Assembly (NCBI GenBank): GCA_030602315.1
Contig: JAUVZY010000010.1
Location: 35,205 to 99,204, forward strand
Direction: 5' to 3'
DNA length: 64,000 nt
From: Pseudomonadaceae bacterium
GTDB lineage: Bacteria; Pseudomonadota; Gammaproteobacteria; Pseudomonadales; Pseudomonadaceae
How positions within the stretch are numbered: position 1 is the first letter of the stretch; each line of letters begins with the position of its first letter. Below the pieces are notes generated by a model. The model made no database searches, was not told the origin of the DNA, and saw nothing but the letters and a program-made list of their open reading frames with translations. Shown here one piece after another: positions 28,666-38,337 of the stretch. Both the position numbers and the translations under genes were made by a program.

Positions 28666-29757
28666 TTAACGCTGCCCCAGCACCGGCGTGGTCACGCGGA
28701 CCTCGGCATTCTGCGCGCGATGGCGCAGCAGGTGGTCCATCAGCACGAGGGCCATCATCGCCTCGGCGATCGGCGTGGCACGGATGCCCACGCAGGGGTC
28801 GTGACGGCCCTTGGTGATCATCTCGGTGGGCTCACCGTCGACGGTGATGGTGCGCCCGGGGATGGTGATGCTGGAAGTGGGCTTGAGCGCCAGGTGAGCG
28901 ACGATCGGCTGGCCGGAGGAAATGCCGCCGAGGATGCCGCCGGCATGATTGGACAGAAAGCCCTCGGGGGTCAGCTCGTCACGGTGCTCGGTGCCGCGCT
29001 GGGCCACCACGGCGAAACCGTCGCCGATCTCCACGCCCTTCACCGCATTGATGCTCATCAGCGCATGGGCCAGCTCCGCGTCCAGCCGATCGAAGATCGG
29101 CTCGCCCAGCCCCGGCGGCACGCCCTCGGCGACCACGGTGATCTTGGCGCCCACCGAATCCTGGTCGCGGCGCAGCTGGTCCATGTAGGCCTCCAGCTCG
29201 GCCACCTTGTCCGGATCGGGGCTGAAGAAGGCGTTTTCTTCGACGCTGTCCCAGGTCTTGAACGGGATCTCGATCGGCCCGAGCTGGCTCATGAAGCCGC
29301 GCACGGTGATCCCCAGGCTGGCCAGGTACTTCTTGGCGATCGCCCCGGCCGCCACGCGCATGGCGGTTTCGCGCGCCGAGCTGCGGCCGCCGCCACGGTA
29401 GTCACGGATGCCGTACTTGTGGTGGTAGGTGTAGTCGGCATGCGCCGGGCGGAACAGGTCCTTGATCGCCGAGTAGTCCTTGGACTTCTGGTCGGTGTTG
29501 CGGATCAACAGGCCGATCGGGCAGCCGGTGGTCTTGCCCTCGAACACGCCGGAGAGGATTTCCACCTCGTCGGCTTCCTGGCGCTGGGTGGTATGGCGGC
29601 TGGTGCCCGGCTTGCGGCGGTCCAGATCGCGCTGCAGGTCCTCGGCGGACAGCTCCAGCCCCGGCGGGCATCCGTCGACGATGGCGACCAGCGCCGGCCC
29701 GTGGCTCTCGCCGGCGGTGGTGACGGTGAACAGCTTGCCGTAGGTGTTGCCGGACAT
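28666..29757 (-). CDS. aroC: Chorismate synthase
   Basis: Last enzyme of the shikimate pathway; an FMN-dependent anti-elimination from EPSP to chorismate. The start [20 protein letters not shown] at 29757 gives 363 residues. The three family signatures are visible: [37 protein letters not shown] and [17 protein letters not shown]. It is transcribed leftwards toward the MFS and mtn genes, separated from them by an inverted repeat. Confidence 0.96.
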   Translation of the reverse strand: MSGNTYGKLFTVTTAGESHGPALVAIVDGCPPGLELSAEDLQRDLDRRKPGTSRHTTQRQEADEVEILSGVFEGKTTGCPIGLLIRNTDQKSKDYSAIKDLFRPAHADYTYHHKYGIRDYRGGGRSSARETAMRVAAGAIAKKYLASLGITVRGFMSQLGPIEIPFKTWDSVEENAFFSPDPDKVAELEAYMDQLRRDQDSVGAKITVVAEGVPPGLGEPIFDRLDAELAHALMSINAVKGVEIGDGFAVVAQRGTEHRDELTPEGFLSNHAGGILGGISSGQPIVAHLALKPTSSITIPGRTITVDGEPTEMITKGRHDPCVGIRATPIAEAMMALVLMDHLLRHRAQNAEVRVTTPVLGQR

Positions 29758-29896
29758 GCGGACGCTCCACGTGAACCTGGGAATGGGGGTTGGCGAGTAT
29801 ACCGGTTCGAAGTTGCCAAGGCAGTCGCACAAATCGCCCCTCACGCCCGGACGCTTCCGGCCGATAAAGCGTCAATCGCAATGCAAGGCTTTATTC

Positions 29897-30700
29897 ATGT
29901 CCGACCTAACGCCACCCGCCGAGAGCCCCGTGGAGAGTCCCGCCGAGGCGGCCGCTGAGCCTGCCGTCATGGCCCAGCCGCAATGGACCGATCTGCCGCT
30001 GGAGCGCCCCACCCTGCTGCGCCTGGCGCCACTGCCGACCGATGCCGTGCTGGGCGCCCGGCCGCTGCGCTTCGTCGAATTGCTGCAGGCCGAGCGGCAT
30101 GCGCCGGAGCAGAGCCTGCTGCGCCTGGTGGTGCGCTATCCGGGCACGGTCTCCTTTCGCGGGCATAACGTGGTGGAATTCTGGGCCGATCACAGCCGCC
30201 GCTCGATCCGCCTGGGGCCAGCCGACGGCATCTTCATCGACCTGCGCGGGCGCGGCCTGGGCCGCTTCATGCTCGCCCAGGGCATCGCCTGGGCCAAGCA
30301 GCGCTGGCCGAGCTACACGGTCGATCAGGGGGCGCTGCCCAGTGCCGGGGCCCAGGATACCGAGCGCCTTTTGCGCGACCACTGCCTGCTGGGCCAGGGT
30401 TTTTCGGTGCAGTACCCGCTGGATGCCAAGGTCAAGCCGTTCTATAGCGCGGCATCGGTCGATGCGCTGAACCAGGATTGGAACGCCGAAAAGGTGCAGA
30501 TCATCCCGCTGGGCGACGCGGCCGGCATGCTGGAGCAGGCCAATGACGCGCTGCTCGAGCAGGACGGACAGATCCGCCAGCTGCAAGAGCGCGCCACGCG
30601 CTACCAGCGCGAGGACGGCACCCTGCGTTTCACCATCCTCTGTCTGGTGACCTTCAGCCTGTTCCAGGCCGGCCTGCTGATCTGGATCGCGACGCGCTGA
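29897..30700 (+). CDS. Unknown protein: GNAT-like core, coiled coil, C-terminal membrane anchor
   Basis: I do not recognise this 267-residue protein. Residues 1-35 are Pro/Ala/Glu-rich. The middle (about 60-190) includes FIDLRGRGLGRFMLAQGIAW, which resembles the acetyl-CoA loop of GNAT enzymes (R/Q-x-x-G-x-G/A), followed by RLLRDHCLLGQGFSVQYP, like the late 'fY.k.GF' strand. The pattern is degenerate, so catalysis is uncertain. Residues 210-243 are a likely coiled coil (AGMLEQANDALLEQDGQIRQ) and about 246-265 form one membrane helix with almost no tail. The ATG at 29897 follows AAGG. It is divergent from aroC and ends 3 bp from the convergent prmB. Confidence 0.55.
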   Translation: MSDLTPPAESPVESPAEAAAEPAVMAQPQWTDLPLERPTLLRLAPLPTDAVLGARPLRFVELLQAERHAPEQSLLRLVVRYPGTVSFRGHNVVEFWADHSRRSIRLGPADGIFIDLRGRGLGRFMLAQGIAWAKQRWPSYTVDQGALPSAGAQDTERLLRDHCLLGQGFSVQYPLDAKVKPFYSAASVDALNQDWNAEKVQIIPLGDAAGMLEQANDALLEQDGQIRQLQERATRYQREDGTLRFTILCLVTFSLFQAGLLIWIATR

Positions 30701-30703
30701 ATC

Positions 30704-31621
30704 TCAGCGCAGCCGGCTCTTGAACAGCGTCTGATGCTCGCGGCACTGCTGGGCGGCGAGCAGAAACACCCCATGGCCACCGCGCTCGAACTCGAGCCAG
30801 GTGAAGTCCACCTCCGGGTACAGCGCCTCGACGTGCACCTGGCTGTTGCCCACCTCGAGCACCAGCACGCCCTGCTCGGTCAGGTGATCGGCGGCCTCGG
30901 CCAGCAGCCGGCGCACCAGGTCCAGCCCGTCATCGCCACAGGCCAGCGCCATCGCCGGTTCATGGCCGAATTCAGCGGGCATCTCGGCAAAATCTTCGGC
31001 GTCCACATACGGCGGATTGCACACGATCAGGTCGAAGCGCTGCGCCGGCAGACCGTCGAAGCCATCGCTCTGCACGGTGTACACCCGCTCGTCCAAGCCG
31101 TGCCGCTCGATGTTGCGATTGGCCACTTCCAGCGCATCGAACGACAGGTCGGCCAGTACCACTTCGGCCTGTTCGAAGGCATGCGCGCAGGCGATGCCGA
31201 TGCAGCCCGAGCCGGTACACAGATCGAGGATACGCGCCGGCTCATGGGGCAGCCACGGAGCGAAGCGCCGGTCGATCAGCTCACCGATGGGCGAACGCGG
31301 AATCAGCACCCGCTCGTCCACCTCGAAGGGCAGCCCGCAGAACCACGCCTCGCCCAGCAGGTAGGCCGCCGGCACACGCTCGTCGATGCGCCGGCGCAAC
31401 AACTCGCGCACCGCGCCGCGCTCATCGTCTTCCAGACGGCAGTCCAGGTAGCTGTCGGCGATCTCCCAGGGCAGATGCAGCGCCCCGAGCACCAGTTGAC
31501 GCGCCTCGTCCCAGGCGTTGTCGGTGCCATGCCCGAAGAACAGGCCCTCGGCATGAAAGCGGCTGACCGCCCAGCGAATGTGGTCGCGCAGGGTCTGCAA
31601 GCGGGAGATCGAATCGGACAA
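30704..31621 (-). CDS. prmB: 50S ribosomal protein L3 glutamine methyltransferase
   Basis: SAM-dependent enzyme that N5-methylates a glutamine of ribosomal protein L3. I chose a TTG start at 31621: it gives [19 protein letters not shown], where the family begins, and GGAG lies 8 nt upstream; an ATG at 31672 would add 17 atypical residues. The result is 305 residues. Motif I is [14 protein letters not shown] and the glutamine-binding [11 protein letters not shown] is intact. The C-terminal HFAEGL-like region is absent from PrmC-type relatives, and [11 protein letters not shown] supports PrmB. Confidence 0.88.
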   Translation of the reverse strand: MSDSISRLQTLRDHIRWAVSRFHAEGLFFGHGTDNAWDEARQLVLGALHLPWEIADSYLDCRLEDDERGAVRELLRRRIDERVPAAYLLGEAWFCGLPFEVDERVLIPRSPIGELIDRRFAPWLPHEPARILDLCTGSGCIGIACAHAFEQAEVVLADLSFDALEVANRNIERHGLDERVYTVQSDGFDGLPAQRFDLIVCNPPYVDAEDFAEMPAEFGHEPAMALACGDDGLDLVRRLLAEAADHLTEQGVLVLEVGNSQVHVEALYPEVDFTWLEFERGGHGVFLLAAQQCREHQTLFKSRLR

Positions 31622-31774
31622 GGCGAAGGCTCCGTGAAAAAGCCGCCAGTCTAGCGGAACTGACCCTGGCATTCCCGCCTCGCAGTTGCGGCGAAGCGGC
31701 GTATGCCTTCGGATGGTTCACATCGCGTGGCTCAGAGTCCACAATCAGCCCCCGGTTAATACAAGGAGCGAGAC

Positions 31775-32368
31775 ATGCCCCAGCCGCAGACCCTGCTACA
31801 GCTCAGCGGCCGCGCCTACGCGCCGGCGAAGCTGGCCAACGCCACCCTGCTGGTCATCGACGCCCAGGAAGAATATCGCAGCGGCGCACTCGCCCTGCCG
31901 GGACTGCAACCGGCCCTCGAACAAATCCGCAGCCTGATTGACGCGGCGCGTCACGCTGGCGCACCGGTGGTGCACGTACGCCATCTGGGCATCAGCGGCG
32001 GGCTGTTCGACCCCCAGGGCCTGCGCGGCCAGATCCTGCCCGAGGCGGCGCCCCTGGCGGGCGAGCCGGTGGTCGAAAAGCGCCTGCCCAATGCCTTCGC
32101 CGGCACCGACCTGCATGATCGACTGCAGGAGCTGGGTCGCCTGGACCTGATCGTTTGCGGTTTCATGACCCATTCGAGTGTGAGCACCACCGTGCGTGCG
32201 GCCAAGGACTATGGCTATCGCTGCACCCTGGTCGAGCGCGCCTGCGCCACCCGCGACCTGCCCATGGGCGACGCCACGCTGGACGCCGAGCAGGTGCACG
32301 CCATCGAAATGGCCATCCTCGCGGATAATTTTGCCGCTTGCGTTGCAGACACCAGCGCCGTGCGCTGA
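31775..32368 (+). CDS. Isochorismatase-like hydrolase with Ser in place of the catalytic Cys
   Basis: A 197-residue protein with the isochorismatase fold. Asp29 (LLVIDAQEEY) and Lys102 (VVEKRLPNAF) are the conserved acid and base. The motif that normally holds the nucleophilic Cys (as in nicotinamidase) reads CGFMTHSSVSTTVRAA, with Ser135 at the Cys position. True isochorismatases such as EntB and PhzD also lack this Cys and hydrolyse a vinyl ether rather than an amide. Amidase activity is therefore unlikely. AAGGAG precedes the ATG. It is monocistronic between prmB and a small membrane protein. Confidence 0.85.
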   Translation: MPQPQTLLQLSGRAYAPAKLANATLLVIDAQEEYRSGALALPGLQPALEQIRSLIDAARHAGAPVVHVRHLGISGGLFDPQGLRGQILPEAAPLAGEPVVEKRLPNAFAGTDLHDRLQELGRLDLIVCGFMTHSSVSTTVRAAKDYGYRCTLVERACATRDLPMGDATLDAEQVHAIEMAILADNFAACVADTSAVR

Positions 32369-32496
32369 GTAGAGTTCGTCGGACCAACAAACCGGCCTGC
32401 ACAGAGGCTACCGTCAAACCGGCTTCAACGGCAGGCGCCCTCCGCTGAACGATAGCGCCGGGCTCCGGTCACAGCAGCGTTCAGCGAGGGATCGGA

Positions 32497-32817
32497 ATGA
32501 AGATATCCGACGGGTTCGACGCCCGCCGCCTGCGACCTCGACCGAGCGGCAGCTGGCGCCTGCGCTTCGGCGTTCTGCTCGGCATCCTCACTACCCTGGG
32601 CGGCGTCCTGCTCGCCCTGTTCGGTGCCTTCGGGCTCGCGGGCCTGGACGATCGGCTCGGCGCCGTGCGCATCGAGACGGACGCCGCGCTCCTGGCACTG
32701 CTCGGCGGTCTGGCGCTCGCCGGGCTCGGCGGGTTCCTCTGGCGCCGCTGCAAGCGTCGGCTCCGCCAGCCCGGCGGTCTGAGCATGGCCCCGCACCTCT
32801 TCCGAAAGCGCGGCTGA
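32497..32817 (+). CDS. Small two-helix membrane protein, unknown function
   Basis: A 106-residue protein with a basic N-terminal stretch (RRLRPRPSGSWRLR), two hydrophobic helices at about 23-48 and 60-80 with a short Asp/Arg loop between them, and a basic tail. GAGGGA lies before the ATG. Both helices are Gly/Leu/Ala-rich. It is followed closely by smrA on the same strand (34 bp). No family recognised. Confidence 0.55.
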   Translation: MKISDGFDARRLRPRPSGSWRLRFGVLLGILTTLGGVLLALFGAFGLAGLDDRLGAVRIETDAALLALLGGLALAGLGGFLWRRCKRRLRQPGGLSMAPHLFRKRG

Positions 32818-32851
32818 TCCTTGGTAAACTGCCGCCCTTACCGGAGGCAGC

Positions 32852-33409
32852 ATGCAAGACGACGACTTCTCCCTGTTCAAAGACGCGGTACGCGGGGTCA
32901 AGCCCATCAGCCACGACCGCGCCGACACCGGCAAACCCCGCCATGACCGCCAAGGCGTGAAGACCTTGCGCGCCAACGCTACCCTCGACAGCCCGACGAT
33001 CAAGGTAGACGGCCTGTCCGATCAGTTTGTCATCGACGTGGGTGCCGAAGACGAGCTGTACTGGGCGCGCGACGGCGTGCAGGACGGTCAGATGCGCAAG
33101 CTCAAGGCCGGTCAGATTCCCTTCGAAGGCAGCCTGGATTTGCACGGGCTCAGCGTCGAACGCGCCCGCGAGCAGCTCTGGGACTTTCTCGCCGAAGCGG
33201 CCAGATACGAGATCCGCTGCGTGCGGGTGACCCACGGCAAGGCCGCGCGCATCGACGGCAAGCGGCCGATGATCAAGAGCCACGTCAACACCTGGCTGCG
33301 TCAGCATGCGCAGGTGCTTGGCTTCACCTCGTGCCTGCCGCGCCATGGCGGCACCGGCTCGCTTTATGTGCTGCTCAAACGCACCATGCTCGATGGGCGC
33401 GACGAATAA
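32852..33409 (+). CDS. smrA: Smr-domain protein (SmrA type)
   Basis: A 185-residue protein with an N-terminal linker and a C-terminal Smr domain. Key motifs are SLDLHGLSVERAREQLWDF (DLHG) and VRVTHGKAARIDGKRPMIKS (the xHGxG-like strand, here THGKA), then LPRHGGTGSLYVLLKR. Smr domains occur in MutS2-type and stand-alone nucleases that cut branched or stalled-ribosome nucleic acids. GGAGG lies before the ATG. folE follows 118 bp downstream. Confidence 0.88.
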   Translation: MQDDDFSLFKDAVRGVKPISHDRADTGKPRHDRQGVKTLRANATLDSPTIKVDGLSDQFVIDVGAEDELYWARDGVQDGQMRKLKAGQIPFEGSLDLHGLSVERAREQLWDFLAEAARYEIRCVRVTHGKAARIDGKRPMIKSHVNTWLRQHAQVLGFTSCLPRHGGTGSLYVLLKRTMLDGRDE

Positions 33410-33527
33410 CTCGCACGCCATTATCCGACAAAAATAGTTTGGTAATCAGGATCGGAGTGCTTGCCAGCGCCTCGCTGGCGCCCTACCCTGCTCGCTCGCC
33501 AATTAGACCGTTTTTCGCAGGTTTGCC

Positions 33528-34073
33528 ATGTCCCTCGAACAGCACTACACCGCAATTCTCCAGCACCTCGGCGAGGATGTGACCCGAGAGGGATTGCTCG
33601 ACACCCCCAAGCGCGCCGCCAAGGCCATGCAGTACCTCTGCAAGGGCTATGAGCAGACGCTGGAAGACGTCACCAATGGCGCACTGTTCTCCTCGGACAA
33701 CAGCGAAATGGTCCTGGTGAAGAACATCGAACTGTATTCGCTGTGCGAGCACCACATCCTGCCCTTCATCGGCAAGGCGCATGTAGCCTACCTGCCCAAG
33801 GGCAAGGTGCTGGGCCTGTCCAAGGTGGCGCGCATCGTCGACATGTACGCGCGGCGCCTGCAGATCCAGGAAAACCTGACCCGCCAGATCGCCGAAGCCG
33901 TACAGGAAGTCACCGGCGCCGCTGGCGTCGCCGTGGTCATCGAGGCGCAGCACATGTGCATGATGATGCGCGGCGTGGAGAAGCAGAACTCCTCGATGGT
34001 CACCTCGGTCATGCTCGGCCAGTTCCGCGACAACCCGGCCACCCGCGCCGAGTTCCTCGGCCTGGTGCGCTAA
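33528..34073 (+). CDS. folE: GTP cyclohydrolase I (short type)
   Basis: First enzyme of tetrahydrofolate synthesis, converting GTP to dihydroneopterin triphosphate. It has 181 residues, shorter than E. coli FolE (222), lacking part of the N-terminal helix. Zinc ligands C73 and H76 (CEHH) and the Cys of [11 protein letters not shown] are present, and [16 protein letters not shown] and the TVTSVMLG-like end are conserved. Two hairpin terminators follow. Confidence 0.94.
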   Translation: MSLEQHYTAILQHLGEDVTREGLLDTPKRAAKAMQYLCKGYEQTLEDVTNGALFSSDNSEMVLVKNIELYSLCEHHILPFIGKAHVAYLPKGKVLGLSKVARIVDMYARRLQIQENLTRQIAEAVQEVTGAAGVAVVIEAQHMCMMMRGVEKQNSSMVTSVMLGQFRDNPATRAEFLGLVR

Positions 34074-34100
34074 ACCGCCGAGCCGCCTTCCTTCGAAACG

Positions 34101-34126
34101 ACCCGGCCCATGCGCCGGGTTTTTTC
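34101..34126 (+). terminator. Rho-independent terminator after folE
   Basis: ACCCGGC at 34101-34107 pairs with GCCGGGT at 34114-34120 around a 6-nt loop, followed by TTTTT to 34125. It lies 28 bp after the folE stop and points in the folE direction. Confidence 0.88.
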
Positions 34127-34135
34127 TGCGCAAAA

Positions 34136-34170
34136 AGAAAGCCCCCGCCTGCGAAGGCGGGGGGCTTTCT
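34136..34170. terminator. Bidirectional terminator between folE and actP
   Basis: AGAAAGCCCCCGCC at 34136-34149 pairs with GGCGGGGGGCTTTCT at 34156-34170 with one bulged base. A-rich sequence on the left (CAAAAAG) and TTTC on the right suit termination in either direction. It lies 40 bp after the actP stop on the minus strand and backs up the folE terminator. Confidence 0.75.
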
Positions 34171-34209
34171 CGTTTCAGGCGAGCGTGCTCGCCCGAGCGT
34201 CAGACCAGG

Positions 34210-35865
34210 TCAGTGCGCGACCGCGCCGCTGGCACCCAGGCCGGTTTGCGAACGCACGAACTGCGGCAGGAAGCGCGCGCGTTCTTCGGCAGCGGCCTTC
34301 GACTTGTCGGTGATGGAGAAGAACCACAGACCGAAGAAGGACGCCGCCATGGCGAACAGCGCCGGGTACTTGTACGGGAAGATCGCCTGCTCGAAGTGCA
34401 GCACGTCGACCCACACGGTGGGGCTGAGGATGGTCAGCACCAGCGCGGTCACCAGACCCATCGCGCCGCCGAACAGCGCGCCGCGGGTGGTCAGGTTCTT
34501 CCAGTACATCGAGAGGAACAGGATCGGGAAGTTGCAGCTGGCCGCCACGGAGAACGCCAGGCCGACCATGAAGGCGATGTTCTGCTTCTCGAAGGCGATG
34601 CCGAGCAGGATCGCCACCACACCCAGGACCAGCGTGGTGCGCTTGGTCACCTTCATCTCGTCTTCTTCGCGCGCCTTGCCCTTCTTGATCACGCAGGCGT
34701 ACAGGTCGTGGGCCACGGCAGACGCACCGGCCAGGGCCAGACCGGCGACCACCGCGAGGATGGTGGCAAAAGCCACGGCGGAGATGAAGCCGAGGAAGAA
34801 GTTGCCGCCCACGGCCGTGGCCAGGTGGATGGCCACCATGTTCGTGCCGCCGACGATGGCGCCATCGGCGTCCATGAAGTTCGGGTTGTTGAGCACCAAG
34901 AGGATCGCGCCGAAGCCGATGATGAACGTCAGGATGTAGAAGTAGCCGATGAAGCCGGTGGCATAGAACACGCTCTTGCGCGCTTCCTTGGCGTCACCCA
35001 CGGTGAAGAAGCGCATCAGGATGTGCGGCAGACCGGCGGTGCCGAACATCAGCGCCAGGCCCAGGGAAATTGCCGAAATCGGATCGGATACCAGGCCGCC
35101 CGGGCTCATGATGGCCTCGTGCTTGGGATGCAGGGCGACCGCCTCGGAGAACAGCCGGCCGAAATCGAAGCCCACATGCCACATGACCATGATGGCCATG
35201 AAGCTGGCGCCCGAGAGCAGCAGTACCGCCTTGATGATCTGTACCCAGGTGGTGGCCAGCATGCCGCCGAACATCACGTACATCACCATCAGCACGCCGA
35301 CCAGCACCACGGCGACCAGGTAGTCCAGGCCGAACAGCAGCTGGATGAGCTTGCCGGCACCGACCATCTGCGCGATCAGATAGAAGGCGACCACGATCAG
35401 CGAGCCAAAGGCCGAGAGCAGGCGGATCGGCGTCTGCCCCAGACGGTAGGACGCCACGTCCGAGAAGGTGAACTTGCCGAGGTTGCGCAGACGCTCTGCC
35501 ATCAAAAACAGAATGATCGGCCAGCCGACCAGAAAGCCGATGGAGTAGATCAGGCCGTCGTAACCGCTGGTGAACACCAGCGCGGAAATGCCCAGGAAGG
35601 ACGCCGCCGACATGAAGTCACCGGCGATCGCCAGGCCGTTCTGAAAGCCGGTGATGCTGCCGCCGGCGGTGTAGTAGTCGGCGGTGGAAGTGTTGCGCTT
35701 GGCCGCCCACTTGGTGATGCCCATGGTGAACACGATGAACACCACGAACATGATGATGGCGGTCCAGTTGGTCGCCTGCTTCTGGACCTCACCGGTCAGG
35801 GCATCGCCCAGCGCCAGCGGAGCAGCCGCCATCAGGGCGGCTGCGATCAAAGAACGCGCATTCAT
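34210..35865 (-). CDS. actP: Cation/acetate symporter
   Basis: Sodium:solute symporter family permease of 551 residues for acetate, glycolate and similar short acids. The start [20 protein letters not shown] at 35865 provides a signal-like first helix. The family core includes [22 protein letters not shown] and [20 protein letters not shown], diagnostic of ActP. The ATG overlaps the DUF485 stop by 1 bp (TGATG), so translation is coupled. Two matched operators lie upstream of the pair. Confidence 0.95.
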   Translation of the reverse strand: MNARSLIAAALMAAAPLALGDALTGEVQKQATNWTAIIMFVVFIVFTMGITKWAAKRNTSTADYYTAGGSITGFQNGLAIAGDFMSAASFLGISALVFTSGYDGLIYSIGFLVGWPIILFLMAERLRNLGKFTFSDVASYRLGQTPIRLLSAFGSLIVVAFYLIAQMVGAGKLIQLLFGLDYLVAVVLVGVLMVMYVMFGGMLATTWVQIIKAVLLLSGASFMAIMVMWHVGFDFGRLFSEAVALHPKHEAIMSPGGLVSDPISAISLGLALMFGTAGLPHILMRFFTVGDAKEARKSVFYATGFIGYFYILTFIIGFGAILLVLNNPNFMDADGAIVGGTNMVAIHLATAVGGNFFLGFISAVAFATILAVVAGLALAGASAVAHDLYACVIKKGKAREEDEMKVTKRTTLVLGVVAILLGIAFEKQNIAFMVGLAFSVAASCNFPILFLSMYWKNLTTRGALFGGAMGLVTALVLTILSPTVWVDVLHFEQAIFPYKYPALFAMAASFFGLWFFSITDKSKAAAEERARFLPQFVRSQTGLGASGAVAH

Positions 35866-36179
35866 CACTTGTCGGCCTCTTGGAGGATTTCCTGGGTCAG
35901 GCGATCGAACTCGCCATTGGCGCGCTGCACGTAGACGCCGGTCAGGATGAAGGAAAGGAAGATCAGGCCCAGACCCGCGGGGATACCCCAGGTGGTGACC
36001 GAACCGGCGCTCAGCGGAATGCCGAACAGCGCCGGATCGAAGGCGATGATGAGGATGAACGCGAAATAAGCCGCAAGCATGACGATGGCAAGGCTCCAGG
36101 CGAAGCGATTGCGCTTGGAGACGAGCTCGTGAAAGCGCGGATTCTCCTGAATCGCCTGGTAAATATTTTCGTGTTTCAT
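35865..36179 (-). CDS. yjcH: DUF485 membrane protein (YjcH type), ActP partner
   Basis: A 104-residue protein with two membrane helices ([20 protein letters not shown] and [20 protein letters not shown]) after a short N-terminal helix [15 protein letters not shown], the DUF485 pattern. In E. coli yjcH lies between acs and actP; the same association here supports a role in acetate uptake. It is the first gene of the actP transcript. Confidence 0.92.
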   Translation of the reverse strand: MKHENIYQAIQENPRFHELVSKRNRFAWSLAIVMLAAYFAFILIIAFDPALFGIPLSAGSVTTWGIPAGLGLIFLSFILTGVYVQRANGEFDRLTQEILQEADK

Positions 36180-36243
36180 TTTTTGTCCCGGTTATTGCCA
36201 AAAGCGGTACGGCACTCTAGAGAGCGAAGGTAGCGAAACCAAT

Positions 36244-36274
36244 CGACTAAAGTCGTAGACACGACCAAGGTCGT
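36244..36274. promoter_or_regulatory. Two matched inverted repeats upstream of DUF485-actP
   Basis: CGACT-AA-AGTCG at 36244-36255 and ACGACC-AA-GGTCGT at 36261-36274 share the design of a 5-6 bp inverted repeat around AA, with centres 18 bp apart. They lie 65-95 bp before the DUF485 start codon, inside a 269-bp region divergent with the DUF2061 gene. In Pseudomonas, actP and acs are controlled by the LuxR-type regulator ErdR/CrbR; assigning these sites to it is inference. Confidence 0.5.
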
Positions 36275-36448
36275 AACCTTGAGTGACATTACCGGCGTTA
36301 CCGCCGCCAAAAGCGCACCAAAAAGTAACCTTACGACACGCCATCAATTGCACATTCCTATCAACGCCATGCGTTAACTCAAGTTACCCCTATCAACCAA
36401 GCGCCCTAGACTTCCCTCAAACACAACGACTTTTCGGGGAAGGCCATC

Positions 36449-36673
36449 ATGCTCAAGACCGTCACGTTCACCCTCATGCACTTTTGCATTGCCTTCGCCG
36501 TGACCTACGCACTGACCGGCAGCGTGGCCATCGGCGGACTGGTGGCCGCCATCGAGCCGCTGTGCAATTCGGTCGGCTTCTACTTCCATGAAAAGGTCTG
36601 GCAGCGCTTCGAGCGCCGCCCCAAATCAGCCGAGTCGATCCCCCGCCACGCCTGGCTCCACCATCAGGCCTGA
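36449..36673 (+). CDS. DUF2061 small membrane protein
   Basis: A 74-residue protein preceded by GGGGAAGG. TFTLMHFCIAFAVTYALTGSVAIGGLVAAIEPLCNSVGFYFHEKVW has two short membrane helices and the FYFHExxW ending that defines DUF2061. The family has no known function. It is divergent from the DUF485-actP operon and followed, 68 bp later, by the GH17 gene. Confidence 0.85.
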   Translation: MLKTVTFTLMHFCIAFAVTYALTGSVAIGGLVAAIEPLCNSVGFYFHEKVWQRFERRPKSAESIPRHAWLHHQA

Positions 36674-36741
36674 CGCGCACACGGCACAGACGCCGGGCGT
36701 TGCAGTAAGATGCCGCGCCTTCGCCTGCTGCCGTGTGATCC

Positions 36742-38337
36742 ATGAGCCGTCCGCTACCCCCTTTTATTGCCTTCTACCTGTCGGCCCTGATGCTGTCGCT
36801 GACGCTGATCGGTGCCCTCTGGCACGCGCTTGGGCGCCCGCACACCATCCCCGAAGCCGTGCGACCCGATGCCCGCCTGCAATGCGTGTCCTACAGTCCG
36901 TTCGGCAAGCACCAATCCCCTTTCGACGGTGATTTCCGTGCCGATCCGGCGCGTATCGACGCTGACCTGGCCCAGCTCGCCCAGCGGTTTTCCTGCATTC
37001 GCACCTATTCGGTGAGCGGTCTGCAGGCGATTCCCGCGATCGCCGAAAAATACGGACTCAAGGTACTGCTGGGCGCGTGGATCAGCGCCGATCACGCTGC
37101 GAGCGAACGGGAAATAGAGGCACTGGTGCAGCTTGCCAATGCCCACCCCGACAGCGTGGAGACGGTGGTCGTCGGCAACGAAGCCTTGCTGCGCAAGGAG
37201 GTCACCGCCAGCCATCTCGCCGCATTGATCACCCGCGTTCGCCAACAGGTGGCCCAGCCGGTCACCTACGCCGATGTCTGGGAGTTCTGGCTGCAGCATC
37301 CGGAAATCGCCCCCGCGGTGGACTTTCTCACCATCCACCTGCTGCCTTACTGGGAAGACGAGCCGGTCGGCATCGACGCCGCCCTCGCCCGGGTGGTGGA
37401 GGTACGCCGCCTGTTCGGCGAGCGCTATGCGCCCAAGGACATCCTGATCGGCGAGACGGGTTGGCCGAGCGAGGGTCGCCAGCGCGAGACGGCACTACCC
37501 AGCCGCGTCGAGCAGGCGCGCTTCATCCGCGGCTTTCTGGCCCTCGCCGAGCAGCACGGCTGGCGCTACAACCTGATCGAGGCCTATGACCAGCCCTGGA
37601 AGCGCATCAGCGAAGGCGCTGTCGGCGGCTACTGGGGACTGTTCGATGCCGACCGCCAGGACAAGGGCATCCTCGAAGGCCCGGTCAGCAACCTGCCGGA
37701 CTGGCATGGCTGGCTGCTGCTGAGCCTGGCGCTGTTCGGCCTGACCCTGGGCATTGCCGGACGCCCCAACTCCCGACGCGCGGCCGTGCTGCTGCCGCTG
37801 CTCGCCGCCCTGGGGGCCTGCTGCATCGCCTACTCTGCCCGGCAGGCCGGCGTTACCAGCCGCTTCTTCGGCGAATGGCTGGGCGCCGCGGCACTGCTCG
37901 CGTTGAACCTGATCGTGCTGGCGCATGCCGCGCTCGCCCTGTCGGCGGGCGATGGCTGGCGCGGTCGGCTATTCGCCGCGCTGGAACGGCGCTCCGGCTG
38001 GTGGCTCGCCGCCGCCGGGTTCGCCGGCGCGGTGCTGATGCTGGGGCTGGTATTCGATGCGCGTTACCGGGACTTTCCCCTCACAGCGCTGGCACTGCCG
38101 GCGCTGGTGTATCTGTGCCGGCCGGTCGACGGGCCGCGCCGCGAGATGGCCCTGCTCGCCGCACTGATCGCCGCCGGCATCGCCCCGCAATTGCTGCAGG
38201 AAACGCTGGATAACCACCAGGCGCTGGGCTGGGCCGCGGTCTGCCTGCTGCTGGTGGGAGCGCTCTGGCGCAGCCTGCATGCCTCCCGCCAACCGGCAGA
38301 CGCGGTCAGCGGCGAACCAGCCGCAGGCTCGCGGTGA
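36742..38337 (+). CDS. GH17-family beta-1,3-glucan-active enzyme with C-terminal membrane domain
   Basis: A 531-residue protein: one N-terminal membrane helix, a GH17 barrel (about residues 45-310), and seven or so C-terminal helices. The proton donor is E147 in VVGNEALLRKEV and the nucleophile E238 in IGETGWPSEG. GH17 enzymes cleave or transfer beta-1,3-glucans; in proteobacteria they act on periplasmic or cyclic glucans. No glycosyltransferase domain is seen, so it is more likely a processing or transglycosylating enzyme than an NdvB-like synthase. Its 3' end overlaps the convergent small membrane gene by 32 bp. Confidence 0.85.
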   Translation: MSRPLPPFIAFYLSALMLSLTLIGALWHALGRPHTIPEAVRPDARLQCVSYSPFGKHQSPFDGDFRADPARIDADLAQLAQRFSCIRTYSVSGLQAIPAIAEKYGLKVLLGAWISADHAASEREIEALVQLANAHPDSVETVVVGNEALLRKEVTASHLAALITRVRQQVAQPVTYADVWEFWLQHPEIAPAVDFLTIHLLPYWEDEPVGIDAALARVVEVRRLFGERYAPKDILIGETGWPSEGRQRETALPSRVEQARFIRGFLALAEQHGWRYNLIEAYDQPWKRISEGAVGGYWGLFDADRQDKGILEGPVSNLPDWHGWLLLSLALFGLTLGIAGRPNSRRAAVLLPLLAALGACCIAYSARQAGVTSRFFGEWLGAAALLALNLIVLAHAALALSAGDGWRGRLFAALERRSGWWLAAAGFAGAVLMLGLVFDARYRDFPLTALALPALVYLCRPVDGPRREMALLAALIAAGIAPQLLQETLDNHQALGWAAVCLLLVGALWRSLHASRQPADAVSGEPAAGSR

